A DNA stretch of 64,000 bases from Actinomucor elegans (GCA_026027325.1 JAMSLZ010000005.1:992001-1056000), one strand, 5' to 3'. Shown: positions 48,601 to 60,973, counted from the first letter of the stretch. The notes: generated from the letters alone by a model not told the origin. Numbers and translations are program-made.

Positions 48601-50734
48601 TCTGCCCTGACAGTTTCATCTTGCTGTTGCTGTTGAATGATCTCACGTTCTTTCAAGGCTTCACCAGGATTGTTGAATCGAAAGACATGGTGATCACCTA
48701 GAATAATACGATATCCACTCTTGAGCCGCTTGGGTTCTGATATACGCATGCCATTGACCATGGTAGTGCAACCAAGACGAGGAAACAAAGTAACAACGTC
48801 GTTTGTGTTTTCGAAATAACAGTGATCCTTGTTGATATTAGATCCACTGAGTCGAATAGACATGGTGCCATCCTTACGATCCTCAGGTTCCTCGTCAGCA
48901 TCTGCAAGAAACTGGTCTACGTGTGTGATGCCCGGTTTGATATTGTACATGAGACATTCTGACATGAGAGGGTCCTCGTTCAAATTGATCAAATAAGGAA
49001 TCTCTTTGGGTGTATAAAGTCCAACATCGTTTTTTTCGATAGTGATACCCAAGTTTTTGAGTGATTTTTCTCGTTCAATATGGATCTTTTCTGTGTTGTT
49101 GAGTTTTTCTTCCCAAGTTTGGTTTAAGTCGCCTAAAAGCTTCTCGGTCATTTGCAATTGCTCCACCATTTCATCTTTAGTGAGTTGTGTTGTATTGCCT
49201 GAAGCGTCTGTAAATACAACGGTTGATTTAGAATTGATAGGAGCTGCGGGAACGGCGAGCTTTGCTTTTGAAGGTGAAGCCTTTGGTGCGGCGGTGCGTT
49301 TCTTGGTGGGATGGCTGATAGCAGCGATTTTTTCGACTTCTTCGGGCGCATATACCATAAGTGCCTGTTTCAAAGCTTCTACTTCATCCTTTAATTCTCG
49401 CATAACCTTGGCATTGGGGTCTTCATTCACGACTGCCTTGGTCTTGATCTTTTTAGCTTGATCGGCGTATCTTAAAGTACTGATAGTTTCATCATAATCT
49501 GCGGGCGAGATAGCAGCAATCATACAAGTTTTTGAATTTCCGCCCAAAGAGTCTTTTAGCAGCCAAGTCAAAACAGAATCTCGGAAAGGTACAAAGGCTT
49601 CTTTAGGTTTTTTGGAACCCTTTTTGGGTTCAGCGGCTGATGCTTGTTCAGCAAGACCGGCAATTACTTTGCCGAGCGTAGTGAGTGATTTATTAATATT
49701 GGCACCTTCTTTTAATCGAACACCTGTAGCACCAGTACTATTTGCACGTTCACTACCAGCTAAATCGACCAAACTACAATATTGTTAAACAAACTTGTAT
49801 AACTTGAATCAAGTGAAATTACCTGATACGGGCTACTTTTTCGGTTACTTGCTTTGTGTTGGGATCTAATATCTTTTGAGTGACAAAGATAGTAAATACA
49901 GCATGAGAACGAGAAGAAGTTTCGTTCATATTTGTTGCTGCTACAGTTCTGGCTTTATTGCCTTCGTCCATGAGTTGATCAATATTCTCAAAAGAGTTGA
50001 CAGCAAGGCGGGATAAATCTTGAACATATGGGCCTAATGTTGGGTGTTCTCTGACTTTGAGGTTACTCTTGTTGCGAGGATTCAATAAATCGCGAACTTT
50101 TTCGTTGTAAATTTCGATATAAGATACTTCTACTTGGAAATCCAATTCACTGGTTCTTGTGTCTCTGATACGATCGAATAGCTCAGAGCAAGTTCTAGGG
50201 ATAATACCTTTATCTTCGCCATAGCCCATCTATACAGGAAATTAGTTGTGTGTATCTTATGCGTATTTAATTCATTTTACCATAGAATATGATTTGCCAG
50301 AACCTGTTTGACCATCTATTATACGACAAGTCAGTTACAAACATTGAAATCATCTGATAACTGTATACAAATATTTACAGGCAAAAATACAGCAATTATA
50401 TCCATTGAACGCATGATCCAATAGCTCTTTACCGAGATCATTATAGACCATTTCTTGATCTGCATAGTCTTCGTCGTCTTTATCCGCAGACCAATAAGAT
50501 TCATCAAAAGTAAATGCTTTAGGATCTTCCAAAACTTTCGAGCCAGGCGCAGCTGGTTTACTAATAATCGTCTTGTTTCCTTCCATTCGAATAAGACAGG
50601 GTGCTCCTCTAGCCTTTTCTATAGTAAATTGTCAGCATTTGATTTTTTTTTTTTTTTTTCTGTGATAAATTTCAGGTACCTCGAGCATTCAAAGGTCTAC
50701 AACGCACTACAACCTTAATATTATTTCCACTCAT
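45671..50734 (-). CDS. UNC104: Kinesin-3 (Unc104/KIF1-type) with FHA and PH domains
   Basis: Seven exons on the minus strand: 50734-50680, 50618-50379, 50315-50281, 50229-49823, 49773-45988, 45930-45831, 45772-45671. Total 4725 nt, 1574 residues. An N-terminal motor: [13 protein letters not shown]-loop GQTGSGKS at about 100-107, [21 protein letters not shown] at about 248-257, and [21 protein letters not shown] neck and coiled coil follow. An FHA domain sits at about 545-630 ([23 protein letters not shown]). The KIF1B-type and DUF3694-like regions occupy the middle ([20 protein letters not shown]-like [14 protein letters not shown]). A C-terminal PH domain starts at WDKYWCTL and is spread over the last three exons. 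This plus-end motor moves early endosomes and other membrane cargo in hyphae; the PH domain binds phosphoinositide. Length agrees with fungal Unc104/Kin3 (about 1600-1680). Confidence 0.93.
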
Positions 50735-51439
50735 TATTTAGTCGTTTCAAGTTCGTTATATTTCGTCAAATAGATGTCAATTCCAGTTGATTGCAAAAGG
50801 GATTCGAGATGATGAAGAAAGGAAGAAAAAAAAAAAAAAAAAAAAAAGAGAAGGGAAGAACAGTCGACTAAAAAGAATAAATGACAGATTTAAAATTGTT
50901 GGAAAAGGCTGAGTTACCTTTGAAAGACACATAAAGGCTACACTACACGTGGATTTCAAATCAACCCCTTCTGTTTCTTTGTTTAATACTTAAAAATATC
51001 TTTTGAAGCTATAATCTACTAATCCAATCAAGTTTGTGCATATTTTATTTATAAGAATTCTATTATTAACAAAGACCCGTTTGATATATAACAATAAGGA
51101 ATGCTGTTCACTAATGACGAGTTTAATTTAAAGCTTAGCCACCTTCAGATATATCTCCAAGCCATATTTCCCGAGATTGCTCAAGATTTCTAAAGATTAA
51201 CCGATTTAAGACTTGAAAGCAATCTGATTAATAATGAAGTTGTTACTTGAGGCGTAATATAATTTTTTGATATATTTATTCAAGAAGTACAATAGTACCT
51301 GAATGAATACCTAAACTATAAAAGTATATTGAACAATCGGTTGTTTTACGCAATGGACAATATTCATTATACCTTAGTCATTTTGTAGGATATTTAAATA
51401 CTTGAATTATTATTGGAGAACGGAGATATTAATTCGTAA
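50735..51439. other. Intergenic, 5' of kinesin-3, up to CACTA insertion
   Basis: Holds the kinesin-3 promoter and an interrupted A/T tract (about 50826-50846). Nothing else recognised. Confidence 0.5.
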
Positions 51440-51442
51440 CAT
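51440..51442. repeat. CAT target-site duplication, left copy
   Basis: CAT directly precedes the left end CACTATGGG of the CACTA element and is repeated directly after the right end at 56682-56684. A 3-bp duplication is diagnostic for the superfamily. Confidence 0.85.
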
Positions 51443-51459
51443 CACTATGGGAAAAAAAA

Positions 51460-51560
51460 AGTGAAATAAAGTGAATTCATGGCAAAATCAAGTGAATTTC
51501 AAGTGAATTAGTGCTTTCACCTGAATTTAAAGTGAAATAAAGTGAATTTCATGGCAACTT
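51460..51560. repeat. Left subterminal repeats of CACTA element
   Basis: AAGTGAAATAAAGTGAATT and related AAGTGAATTTC units recur five to six times in about 100 bp, twice followed by CATGGCAA. The same GTGAATT core recurs at the right end. These are candidate transposase-binding sites by analogy with plant CACTA elements. Confidence 0.75.
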
Positions 51561-51752
51561 GGAAACCAGGTTAATGCACCTTAACTTTTATTTCCATTAT
51601 TTTTCCATGAATTTCCATGTTTCCCAATTGGAGTGAATATGGAGCTAGTTCGAGTAAATTGTATGTTAAACTAAACAGTGAAGCAGAGCTCTGGTTTCAA
51701 CGAATATAAGACAGCATTGATAGTATAGAATAAATTTATATATGTACTTGGT

Positions 51753-54700
51753 TTAATAAGGTCTCCAAGCAACATATGTTTTGTCTTTATTTAATAAAGA
51801 AGGTATAAGTATAGCATATCCTATTATGTCCTTGGCTTTGATTATTTTCCATAGGAGCCTTTCTTCATAGGGTTGCGTATAATAGCAGCATGTTTGACCA
51901 TCAAACACTAAAGTCGTTTGATGTTGTAATAAGGCAAGTATTTGATCTTTCCATCTAATAAACTGCTTTACTTGGCCTATATTATATTGTAAGGACATAG
52001 TATCATCTGATATGTATGCAACTATCTTTTGGTTTTGTTTTCTTGAAGAAATATCAACGGTTTGGCCATTCCTCGTTTTACCGTAAGTATTAGAAGTAGA
52101 AACAGAGTACTCCTCTTCTGTTGAACTGGAACCATTATGATCGGCTAGATATTGCTGGATTAGATGCTTAATATCACACGTTGGAAATAATTGGTTGATT
52201 AAGTCAGCAGAAGAAGGTTTAAATACCATATCTTCATCAACACTATGGCTTTCAATTCCAATCTGCCAGTTTTTATACGCTTTTGTGTAGTGATCCATTA
52301 GAACAGTGACAGAGTTTTTTTGAGGATTTTGTTTAGACTTGATATGTCTTTTTACATCTTGAATACTTCTTTCAAGAGTTCGGGCGCTTATCAATCTAAG
52401 TGGACCAAGCTGAAAAATAATATAGGACAAATGTTTTAGATAATGCTGGTTAATGGTAAATGTATCTTTTCCCATCTTCTGCAGTAAGAACGCATGCCAT
52501 CTTTTTACTAATCTAGAATGAAAAGACGATATAAATTATCGAAAACTTAGCATAGCTGCACGTAGTAGTCTCTCAAAAAAAAAACTTACTCATCAATCCG
52601 TAACAGATCACTTGGATATATGTTGAATTTTTGGGTCAAAGTGCAGACCATGGATATTGATTTCAAAGCATTGCACGCATCATCAACAGCTTCCAGTACA
52701 GGAGAAGCTACCTTTCTCTTCTTTTTTCTATTTCTTTCGGTTTGGTAAATATCAGCATGTTGTTTTCGTAACGCCTCCACTACCAAAGTGGGTACTATGT
52801 ACATTAAAAAATCAATCCAGTCAACGCTACGAGATTGGCCTGATTTGGAAGAAATATCTAAGTGAAGAAAAAAGCAAGGATATTAATTCATTGGAATAAT
52901 TAGCATTAAGTTTCTTGAGTTAATCTCTAATACCTATAAATTGACCATCAATGGCTCCATTTGGAAGCATTCGTTGTATTTGAACCATTGCTCTGCCAAT
53001 TTCTTCTCTATAGGCGTTCCGAAGGAACAAAGGGTTATAGTATCCGAATCTCTGAGAGTCATCCTTCATCATGGACCATATGTGCTTGGCTATATTCATT
53101 CCCCATAAGTGCATCTCATCTAATCCAAAAAATGAACATCCATGAAAGCTTTTTAATAATGCAAATGGCAATTTCCCTTTGAGTGAAGTAGCCTAGATAG
53201 TTAATCAAATCATACTGCATTAGACACTGATACAGTTACTATTGTTTAATTTATTAAGCTTCTTACCAAGTCACCGTTTTGATAATCCTCAGAAGTCCTT
53301 AATGGGTATTCAATGGGCTCTTGTGCTTCATTTGTTCCAGGAAAAACTATAGTCCTTTTTGATTTGGAATAAATGCCTTTGATCTTGCAAATGCGGCATC
53401 CATGGTAAGAATTATGGCCAGCATGTAAACATAGCTCTGATAGTCCAGGAATATCACCAATTATGTTTAATAAGTGGGCCTTTATACGGATGGAAGAGGT
53501 TCCTGTTTCGACAATAATGCCTTCTGTTTCCAAAACGAGAAGCTCCTGGATGGTAGGATAAAGGAAACTAAAGATATCATAGGGTTTTCTCGGACCAGGT
53601 ATGACGGCAACGATCAGTCTGTTTTCTGGATCAAATCTATAATAGAGCATTTAATTTATCCATTAAAGTTTCAGCGCCAAGTTATTTTGTTTTGTACCTT
53701 TGTTCTGGTGGTATATCATTAATAGTAAACATGATAATTGCCATACTATTATCACCTGTGTCAAAAGGATGGAATCCATCGTAATGGAACGAGAGCGAGA
53801 GGTTATAGTCTTCTTCGGCGTCACTATTTCTACTTTTAAAAGCGAATCCATCCAATATATCTCTCTCGCAGCCATCAAGCTCATCGGTTGAACTATACAC
53901 AGAGCTACGCGTAGCTTTATATTTCAACTTCTTCCTATTCTTTTCAGACAGCATAAAATAGGCCAACTGCTTACTAAGTGATAGTTGGTAATGCTTGGCT
54001 TTAGCTTCCATGATAGTTGATGTGGACGATGTCTCTTCATAACGATGTCTCTTGCAACTTAACCTAGGGCAAGCAGTTTGACTGTCACCAGGGTAATACA
54101 TGTAGCACCCTTCAGGACACATGTCATATTTATCAGCTTGAAGTTGGATTATATGATTGTTATTAATGCTTTCGCATTTATACGGGCTGATGAATTTTAG
54201 ATGTTCTATAAAAGAAAATAAGAATAGCAGTGAGCACACTGGTAGTAGTAAAGCAGCAAGATGGAAATAATAACTATACCACTATTCATCTCAATTAAGT
54301 ACTCATTGAAGAAGTTGAATATTTTTTCGGTCGTACTTTTTGATACATTGTTTTCTTTTAAGAGATACTTCAGTTCTAGACTTTTCCTCTCTGGAGGACT
54401 TAAAATATCCATGTACTGTTTACCATCGTCCTTGATTTTAAGCTGAATAGGATGGGTAATAGTATCTTTGAATTTGCTTAATCTAGAGTATATTTCTTCC
54501 ACTGTGGTTTTTTTTATTGCGTCTTCTTCTATAGCGCCAACTGTTCGCCAACCTTCTTGTATTACCTTAGTTTTTTCTGAATTTTCTTCTTCATTCGCTA
54601 TAGAGTCGCATTCATCCAAGCTGTTCATATCTACAGAGTTACTGAAATCACAGTGGCTTGTTCGTAAAATATCAGCAGGATTGTTATTTACAATATCAGT

Positions 54701-54907
54701 GCTTGATTGATGTTGCGTTTCATGGTTTAAAAGATCATCTGATACATAAGGGTTACTGGCGAAATGACCTTGCTGAGATAGTGTAAGTTTCTGCTTTACT
54801 TGACTATATATATTGAAAGCACGTCGCATTCTGCAATTGATAATATGCCTTCTTATTTCTTTTTTAGTAAAGTACTGTTGACACACTGGGCAGTTTTCAC
54901 CAGGCAT
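51753..54907 (-). CDS. CACTA transposase (tnp2-like), spliced and intact
   Basis: Six exons on the minus strand: 54907-54280, 54205-53698, 53636-53267, 53192-52934, 52857-52590, 52512-51753. Total 2793 nt, 930 residues. A CCHC-type zinc knuckle near the start (CPVCQQYFTKKEIRRHIINC, residues 5-24) probably binds DNA or a partner. After an acidic linker comes a Cys-rich block (CPEGCYMYY, CPRLSCKRH), a feature seen before the tnp2 catalytic core. The core shows LSLSFHYDGFHPFDTGDNS, then VIPGPRKPYDIFSFLYP, then IKAHLLNIIGDIPGLSELC, and HNSYHGCRICKIKG, matching the plant tnp2/Transposase_21 order in which Asp and Glu lie at D-G-F and later E positions. MHLWGMNIAKHIWSM follows. All intron phases agree. 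It is divergent from the second gene. Confidence 0.86.
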
Positions 54908-55520
54908 TATTCTTGTTGAAATAGGCGAAAGAGTAAAATAAAGGTAAAAGCGTTGGGACTCTGCACGTATTATATGCACAGTTTTAGAGATGCGGTAAAA
55001 ATTGAATAAAAAGCGAATAAATGAATTAAAACCGTTTTATGAGGTTTTATTGATCTAAAGTAAGTTTAGCTATCCTATCTAGCACGTATGTCTTGTATTT
55101 AGATTTCAAAGAAAATAGTCTCTTGGTAACAATCAAAGGTCTTTTTTAATATATGTTCACTCTGCATTAATTGTCCTTTCAGCGGTGATCCAAACTTCCC
55201 TCTTTAGATGGATGGTTAGATGAAACCCATTCCTTAATATATATATGCAGAGTGCCATATGTGCGTTTCACCACAAGAGAGATATCAATATTCGAGCAAG
55301 GTTTGTTTATTACGCATAATTACGTTACATTAGCTCTAATAGGTTCTGATTTTTTGTATATGATACCTAGCACTTCCTGGTAAGATTCTCCCGACACAGG
55401 CTATACCTATTAAGTTAAAGCCATTTTTAACTGCAGGGCTTATGATATAAAGATGGTTCCACTACATGCATTTCTTTTGCACTCATTTCTTTCCATAAAT
55501 TTTATAAAATCATTAGAATC
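54908..55520. promoter_or_regulatory. Shared divergent promoter inside CACTA element
   Basis: The 613 bp between the two start codons of the element. It is AT-rich with ATATATATATGC near 55238-55249. No clear TATA element is assigned to either gene. It is presumed to drive both genes by position. Confidence 0.4.
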
Positions 55521-56194
55521 ATGCCAGCTAACAGAAGACAAATTAGACAGACCAGCCAATCCAGTCAATCCAGCAGCAGAGAAAACGACAGAGATCTTAA
55601 CAGTCAAATAAATCTACCTCCACCTTGGATGGAAGATTTTAAACAAGATCTCGTAAACTATTTCGATGAAAAGCTTCAACCCTCTTTAAACATAGGAAGC
55701 TCAAAAACTATCCCAGTGCCAAAGAAGCAAAGGAGAGTAAATTCTAAAGTCTATATCCAATGCTTTTTAAAAGAACACCTAAAGGAGCCAGTGCCTAATG
55801 ATGAAGATATCAGCAGCCTGATGGGAATACTTGATCAAGAAGCTTTCTCTTCAGTACTAACTTTTGCGCAGCAGAACCCAGAAGCTGCATGTAAAAGCTG
55901 GAGGCTGCTTTCTTCTCTTAATAAGCTCTCCATGATACAGTCGGCACTACAACAGTCGATAGCATCAGATGAACGGCTTGCTATCATCAACAAGTGTGTA
56001 AGATTTTGGCCTTGCGAGTTTCTTGTGCAAGAAAAATGGACTAACAGAAGCAAATATAACAGGAAGAAAGTGTAAGTGTACATTCTATAACTATTGCATA
56101 TTGAATCAAAAGGAGAGAAAAATGAACACCCATTTGTAGGCTTCAAGCGGAAGGTGCGCAGTTAAGAAATGCAAGAAATCAAGGACTGCAGTAA
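55521..56194 (+). CDS. Second CACTA gene, possible TnpA-like accessory protein
   Basis: Two exons, 55521-56071 and 56140-56194, joined across a 68-nt intron (GT|GTAAGT..TTGTAG), total 606 nt, 201 residues. The N-terminus is Arg/Gln/Ser-rich (RRQIRQTSQSSQSSSRE). A basic patch (PKKQRRVNSK) could be a nuclear localisation signal, followed by a helical region with HLKEPVPNDEDISSLMGIL and the C-terminal NRSKYNRKKV. Without splicing the frame would stop at 56075. Plant CACTA elements encode a second protein (TnpA) that binds subterminal repeats. The position, small size and basic character fit that role, but no sequence homology is visible to me. It lies between the transposase and the 39-bp minisatellite. 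Confidence 0.6.
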
Positions 56195-56354
56195 TATATC
56201 AGTAAATATAATTAGCTTAATATTATATACCCATTTTGTATCGTTTATCTTATTGAATAAAGAGTCATCATTACACATATGTTGTTTCATTATCTATACA
56301 TGGTTAATACATGCAAAAAAGGTTGAAATATAAGTGGTTGAAATCATAGGAAGG

Positions 56355-56588
56355 TTAACATGCTTTTCGAGTGAATTGCAAGTGAATTGCAAGTTAACAT
56401 GTTTTTCGAGTGAATTGCAAGTGAATTGCAAGTTAACATGTTTTTCGAGTGAATTGCAAGTGAATTGCAAGTTAACATGTTTTTCGAGTGAATTGCAAGT
56501 GAATTGCGAGTTAACATGTTTTTCGAGTTAATTTAAGGTGAATTTCGGGTTAACCTGATTTTCAAGTGAATTGCAGGTGAATTGCAAG
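56355..56588. repeat. 39-bp minisatellite in the right subterminal region
   Basis: The unit TTAACATGTTTTTCGAG + TGAATTGCAAG twice starts at 56355, 56394, 56433 and 56472 with almost identical copies. It continues as diverged copies from about 56511 and 56549. The array ends near the inverted GTGAATTC units before the right terminus. Within it the transposon core GTGAATTGC is repeated twice per unit. Confidence 0.9.
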
Positions 56589-56681
56589 TTAACTTGAATT
56601 CACTCGAAACGGCAACGATTCTCCTGCAAACCGAGTTAACTTGAAATTCACTCGAAATTCACTCGAATTTTTCCCATAGTG

Positions 56682-56684
56682 CAT
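56682..56684. repeat. CAT target-site duplication, right copy
   Basis: CAT directly follows the right terminus (..CCCATAGTG) of the CACTA element and matches 51440-51442. Confidence 0.85.
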
Positions 56685-59600
56685 GATCATATATTAAAAG
56701 ACCTTTGACAGAATATCAGAGGCGTTTGATTGGGCAGCGATAGCAACTAAAAATCAGATGTGCCAAGAGCGGGGAAATCTTGCTTGGCAAATGGCGCTAA
56801 ATAGGAAGCTAATTGGACAGTTTTAACGAATAGATTTGAGTTTTTTATTACTAAAAAGTTAATCCAAATACCCGAAACTTAAAATCATCCAAAGATAAAG
56901 AATAGAGTTACCATTGTATTTCTATATATATAAGATCAAAAAACGATCCACGAATCAAAGGAAAAATGAGGGCGATATTCATACTATTAATTCATAATTT
57001 AACTTTATGTAAATGTTGTGAATCCAATTGTTGTGCACTGACATTATCTGTCATTAAAAGGTGAACTCAAAACTTTTCAGGGTCCTGAGTGAGTCTTTGA
57101 AAATTTTCTTTTGCTATTGCTGATAACCGATAAAAATCGGAATCAGTTTATAGTAGCAATCACGCAAATCATTTTTTTTTAACCATATGAAAAGCGTTGT
57201 GCAGTGAATTGAGCATATCGAATTCATACTCAGTTTAATCTCGGTAAAAGATAGTTGAGAGGCGATAATCTTATGTCTATATACTATTCTCCTATTGATA
57301 TAATCACGAGTATTTGCAGCATTAATCATCACTAATAATACAAGAATCGATAAATGAACTACGGCAGGCAAACGGAAATGCTGAATGTCTGGGAACGCGC
57401 GCATAATATATTTCATTGTCTTTTTGCTAAAGAGATTTAGTAGGACTGAATCTCTATAATTTTTGGATATTGAGTCATTGATCGTGCATCCAAGATAATG
57501 CTTCCGTCTGTATTCACACTCACACTGATGAGCCAAATTAGATCCAAGGGGTTGAAGCTAGGATAGCCTTCGATATGTTGATCAATTTGATAAGTAGTCT
57601 CCTCACAGTTTATATTAAGTATCAAATGACAAACGTCTGAAAACCTATTCATGCTTTGTAGTTGATTTTACGTTGTTCGTTTCAATCTTGCCACATAGTC
57701 TTGGTTCAGGACTAGATGTTGTATGCTTTTATGAAGGCAGTAGAGAGTATCGTAACACTGTTTAATATCAGCATTTGTTGAATTTTGATTAAGCGTTGGC
57801 ATAATATCAAGGCCCATACAAATCCTTCTTCTATAAGCTTTCAGTATTTTCTTATAAAAATCATCATTGCCCTTGGGTATGTGAAGCATTAAGGTGTTTA
57901 GACATTTTAATAGAAGTAGTAATAACCTTGGGTAGAGTAAAATATCCTAATTCTCCAGACCTAATTGCTTCAGATGTCACCCGGGATCTGACTTGGGTAT
58001 ACAAAGCGTGGCCAACAGCTCAGTATTTTTTTTTTTTTTTTTTTTTTTTTTTGCTTTTTTAAATAGATTGATTGTTATAAATGCTTTTATGTAGGCTCAT
58101 TCCAGTTGTTGCAAGTGAACTGTCATTGTACAAGAAAGTAGGCTTTACGATTAGAATGGCGTTATGGTGCTATTATAGTGAAGAAAAGATCAAGAGGCTC
58201 AATCGGAAGGCTTGGTCAAGCATTTATTTTGAATTTAAAAAATAACTATTGTTCAAGATTGACACACGTTTCAGATGGCCCGCTCCAGAAAAGAATTCAG
58301 CCTTGGAATCAAGTTCACAAATTCGGAGCCAGTCATTATTGACATTCGCGTTTAGTGGTTCATAAAGGTCTTACTCCATAATGACAATAAAAAATATAAT
58401 TAAACTATTAGTATGTATTTTAGACTGCAAAACACAAAACATACTTAAAATAATACTTTTAATACCTTCAAAAAGTGATGCAAAAGGCTACATCGCGCAC
58501 TAACAATCTGCATTTATCGCGCTTCTCATTGGGCACGGTGATTGAATAAAAGTTCCATCGCCATCCAAATGGTCATTTAGTGCCAGGATGTTTTTAATCG
58601 ATCTGGTAATGACATATAATTGTCGATAGGCTAAAAGATGGTTAATAAAATGTACATAAAATCAAATGGAGCGTATAATAGCTCAAATAATTTGAGATAG
58701 GTGCCCCAACTTAAGGTATCCTTTTTAAATATTGTTATCGATCATTTAAAAATACAGCAACAGGGATATTTCATTAAGTGTAAAATATGAAATAAAATAC
58801 GATTAAATGTCCCTATATATAGATGAGCCTAAGTTATTTATAAGATACGCCTCGCAAATGCTGTTTAAATGCTTAAATCATATGTTAAAAACGAATCAAA
58901 GGGTGAACACAAGTGCCCCAGAAGGGGAGTCCTTGAATATTCTTGAAGAACCCGCCTCAGTTTCAACAATTCCAGCTCTCTCAACCGACCTGGATTAACT
59001 TCCACACTTAATAATTAGAACATGTTCAGAATGAAGCATAAATCTTGTAGAATCATATTTTAATCTACTTATAGTAGATGTATTTAGGTTTCTTGCTCGA
59101 TCATTGGTCATAGGTTGCGTCTGAAAAAAGAGGTTCATTCTCAGAATAAACAATTGTTGTATCTATTAAAACTCTTGCTTAGTTACAGATTAATCCATAT
59201 ATCAATGCATTAATGAAAACAACTGGGATTTCATGTTAACTATGCACTACATGAATACAAACTAAAGAAGCCGTTTTCTTTCAATAGATGCAAATTTGTA
59301 CAGATTCATATCGCGAAGTGGGCTTTTTAAAGCTCAAGCATATACGACTATACTTTTCTTCTAATGTGCACTTTATAAATTACTTAGTCACAGAAAGTGA
59401 TATATAGTACGACACATGGTTCATTATCTCTCTCTCGGATCTAAGAAAGAGGATGGGAACCATCATTGACCTGGTTATTATATGCTTATTGATACATTCG
59501 AAATAAGGTATCAGCAATATTTAATGTATCAAACCTAAAAGAATCCTAGTTTATAATAGAATAAAAAGTCAAAGAAGACCATAATCTACAGCATCAAGAA

Positions 59601-60973
59601 TAATTATGCATCCATTTGGTTTAATCCATCTCCCTTCAACAAATACAGTGACATGTAGAATGAATTTTCTTTAATGTGGATATAGGTTCAGTAGCTAGAT
59701 ATACCACAAGTTATAAAAAAAAAACTCTTCTGTCCTTTTCATAGTCTATACTAAGCTCCCATTAATCAAGTATCACATTGATAAAACACTTATAGAAAAC
59801 ACACACTTTTAACTGCTGATTCCAAGTTTTGGAATTAGTAGCATGACTGGTTCTTTTTTTTTTAACCAAGCAAAGCACTTAATAATATCAGCTGTAAGAG
59901 CTTGATGCAAGCGCATGTAATTTGCCAATCATTATATTTTTGTGTGGAATTGGAGCTTATAAAAATGCCATCTAATATAGGATTGTTTTCAGGACACAAT
60001 CTCAGCCTATTATTTGAATATGAAGTCGTTGCTGCAGTAGGTTATATCCCAGTAAAATCATTCTGAAGAATCAAGATAACAATGAAATGGACTATTGTTT
60101 TAAAGACGTAGATGGTGTTTTAATGGGAAACAAAAGTCAAGGTACGATCCTATAAAAAATGATAAACATATTGTTATTTTTAAAAGAAATGTTATATAAC
60201 CTTTACATTAGTAGATGCATAATTAAATTCCGGACGAGTTTGTTAAACTATTGTATTTCCATCCAAATGCTCTTAGTATTAATGCATTTCTACTATAAAG
60301 AGCCAAAAGATGCTGCTCTATTTGCGATACCATATAAAACGAAGAGATTGTGTAGTATAGTATGTTTTTGTTACCTTTTAAAAGCATTAAAAAACTCTCT
60401 CGAGGCATAAAAGCTTACAGAACGTGAGTTAGAGAATTTAAGCAGTGAACCGAAATGACAGCACCTAGATACTTGATGCATAACGAAACACGCATCAACA
60501 CTTTATAAACCTTTTTAGGCGTTCCAAGACATTTCTTTTTATTGGTCCTGGGCCTACCATTTAGCTTTGGCCCTACAGCGCTTTCATAAAGACATATTGG
60601 CGCTGAATAAACGAAATATAGCGTGAACTAGTATAGACCCAGTACATAAACAATACAACTAATGCCAAAACGATCCAATTTACGTTTAAGAATGAAACAG
60701 AACAAAGACTTTCAATATAGGTAAACTACGGACATACAGCCTGATCGAAGAGATGGACACATATGACACAATGGAATACCTAGACTGCAAATCTCCCACT
60801 TGAAAAACGGCACTTTTTAAGTTGATCCTTGACAAAGGTATAATGACAGCTGTTAAATCATAGCAGTATCCATCCAAATCATCTTAGAATCACTAGTTCT
60901 ATAATGGATCTGCATGGACATCTGACCATATTTTATATAAAAAACTATAGTTTATTAGACGCAAAAAAGTCTT
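56685..60973. other. Gene-poor 4.3-kb region with decayed gene and T tract
   Basis: Contains a broken minus-strand gene (57437-58015, listed) and a 27-bp T tract at about 58026-58052. Plus-strand frames at 58807-58998 and 60159-60410 are short, without homology that I can name. No tRNA recognised. Confidence 0.5.
57437..58015 (-). pseudogene. Broken gene of unknown family
   Basis: The minus strand reads protein-like sequence for nearly 600 bp but with two interruptions. From about 58015 the frame gives VGHALYTQVRSRVTSEAIRS and GYFTLPKVITTSIKMSKHL, then stops near 57860. A different frame takes over from about 57920 with LHIPKGNDDFYKKILKAYRR and CYDTLYCLHKSIQHLVLNQD. It meets a single in-frame stop at 57668 and continues with CHLILNINCEETTYQID to 57437. 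A frameshift near 57890-57920 plus one nonsense codon is the simplest explanation, and no intron fits the stop. An A27 tract (minus strand) precedes it. The family is not recognised; it may be host or transposon derived. Confidence 0.45.

Larger units (their letters stand above)
51443..56681 (-). mobile_element. Complete CACTA (EnSpm-type) DNA transposon, 5239 bp
   Basis: Both ends show the 14-bp perfect terminal inverted repeat CACTATGGGAAAAA (51443-51456, and its complement at 56668-56681) with the CACTA signature. The target site CAT is duplicated on both sides. Subterminal regions carry many short direct and inverted repeats built on GTGAATT/GTGAAAT (51460-51560 and 56340-56665), as is usual in CACTA elements for transposase binding. 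Inside are a six-exon tnp2-like transposase (-) and a two-exon second gene (+), divergent over about 0.6 kb. Both genes lack stops or frameshifts, so the copy could be autonomous. The identical TIRs and duplication suggest recent insertion. Confidence 0.92.

Noticed and set aside
58807..58998. 63-codon plus-strand frame
   Set aside because: Composition is protein-like near its end, but there is no upstream exon, promoter or known family; left as intergenic.
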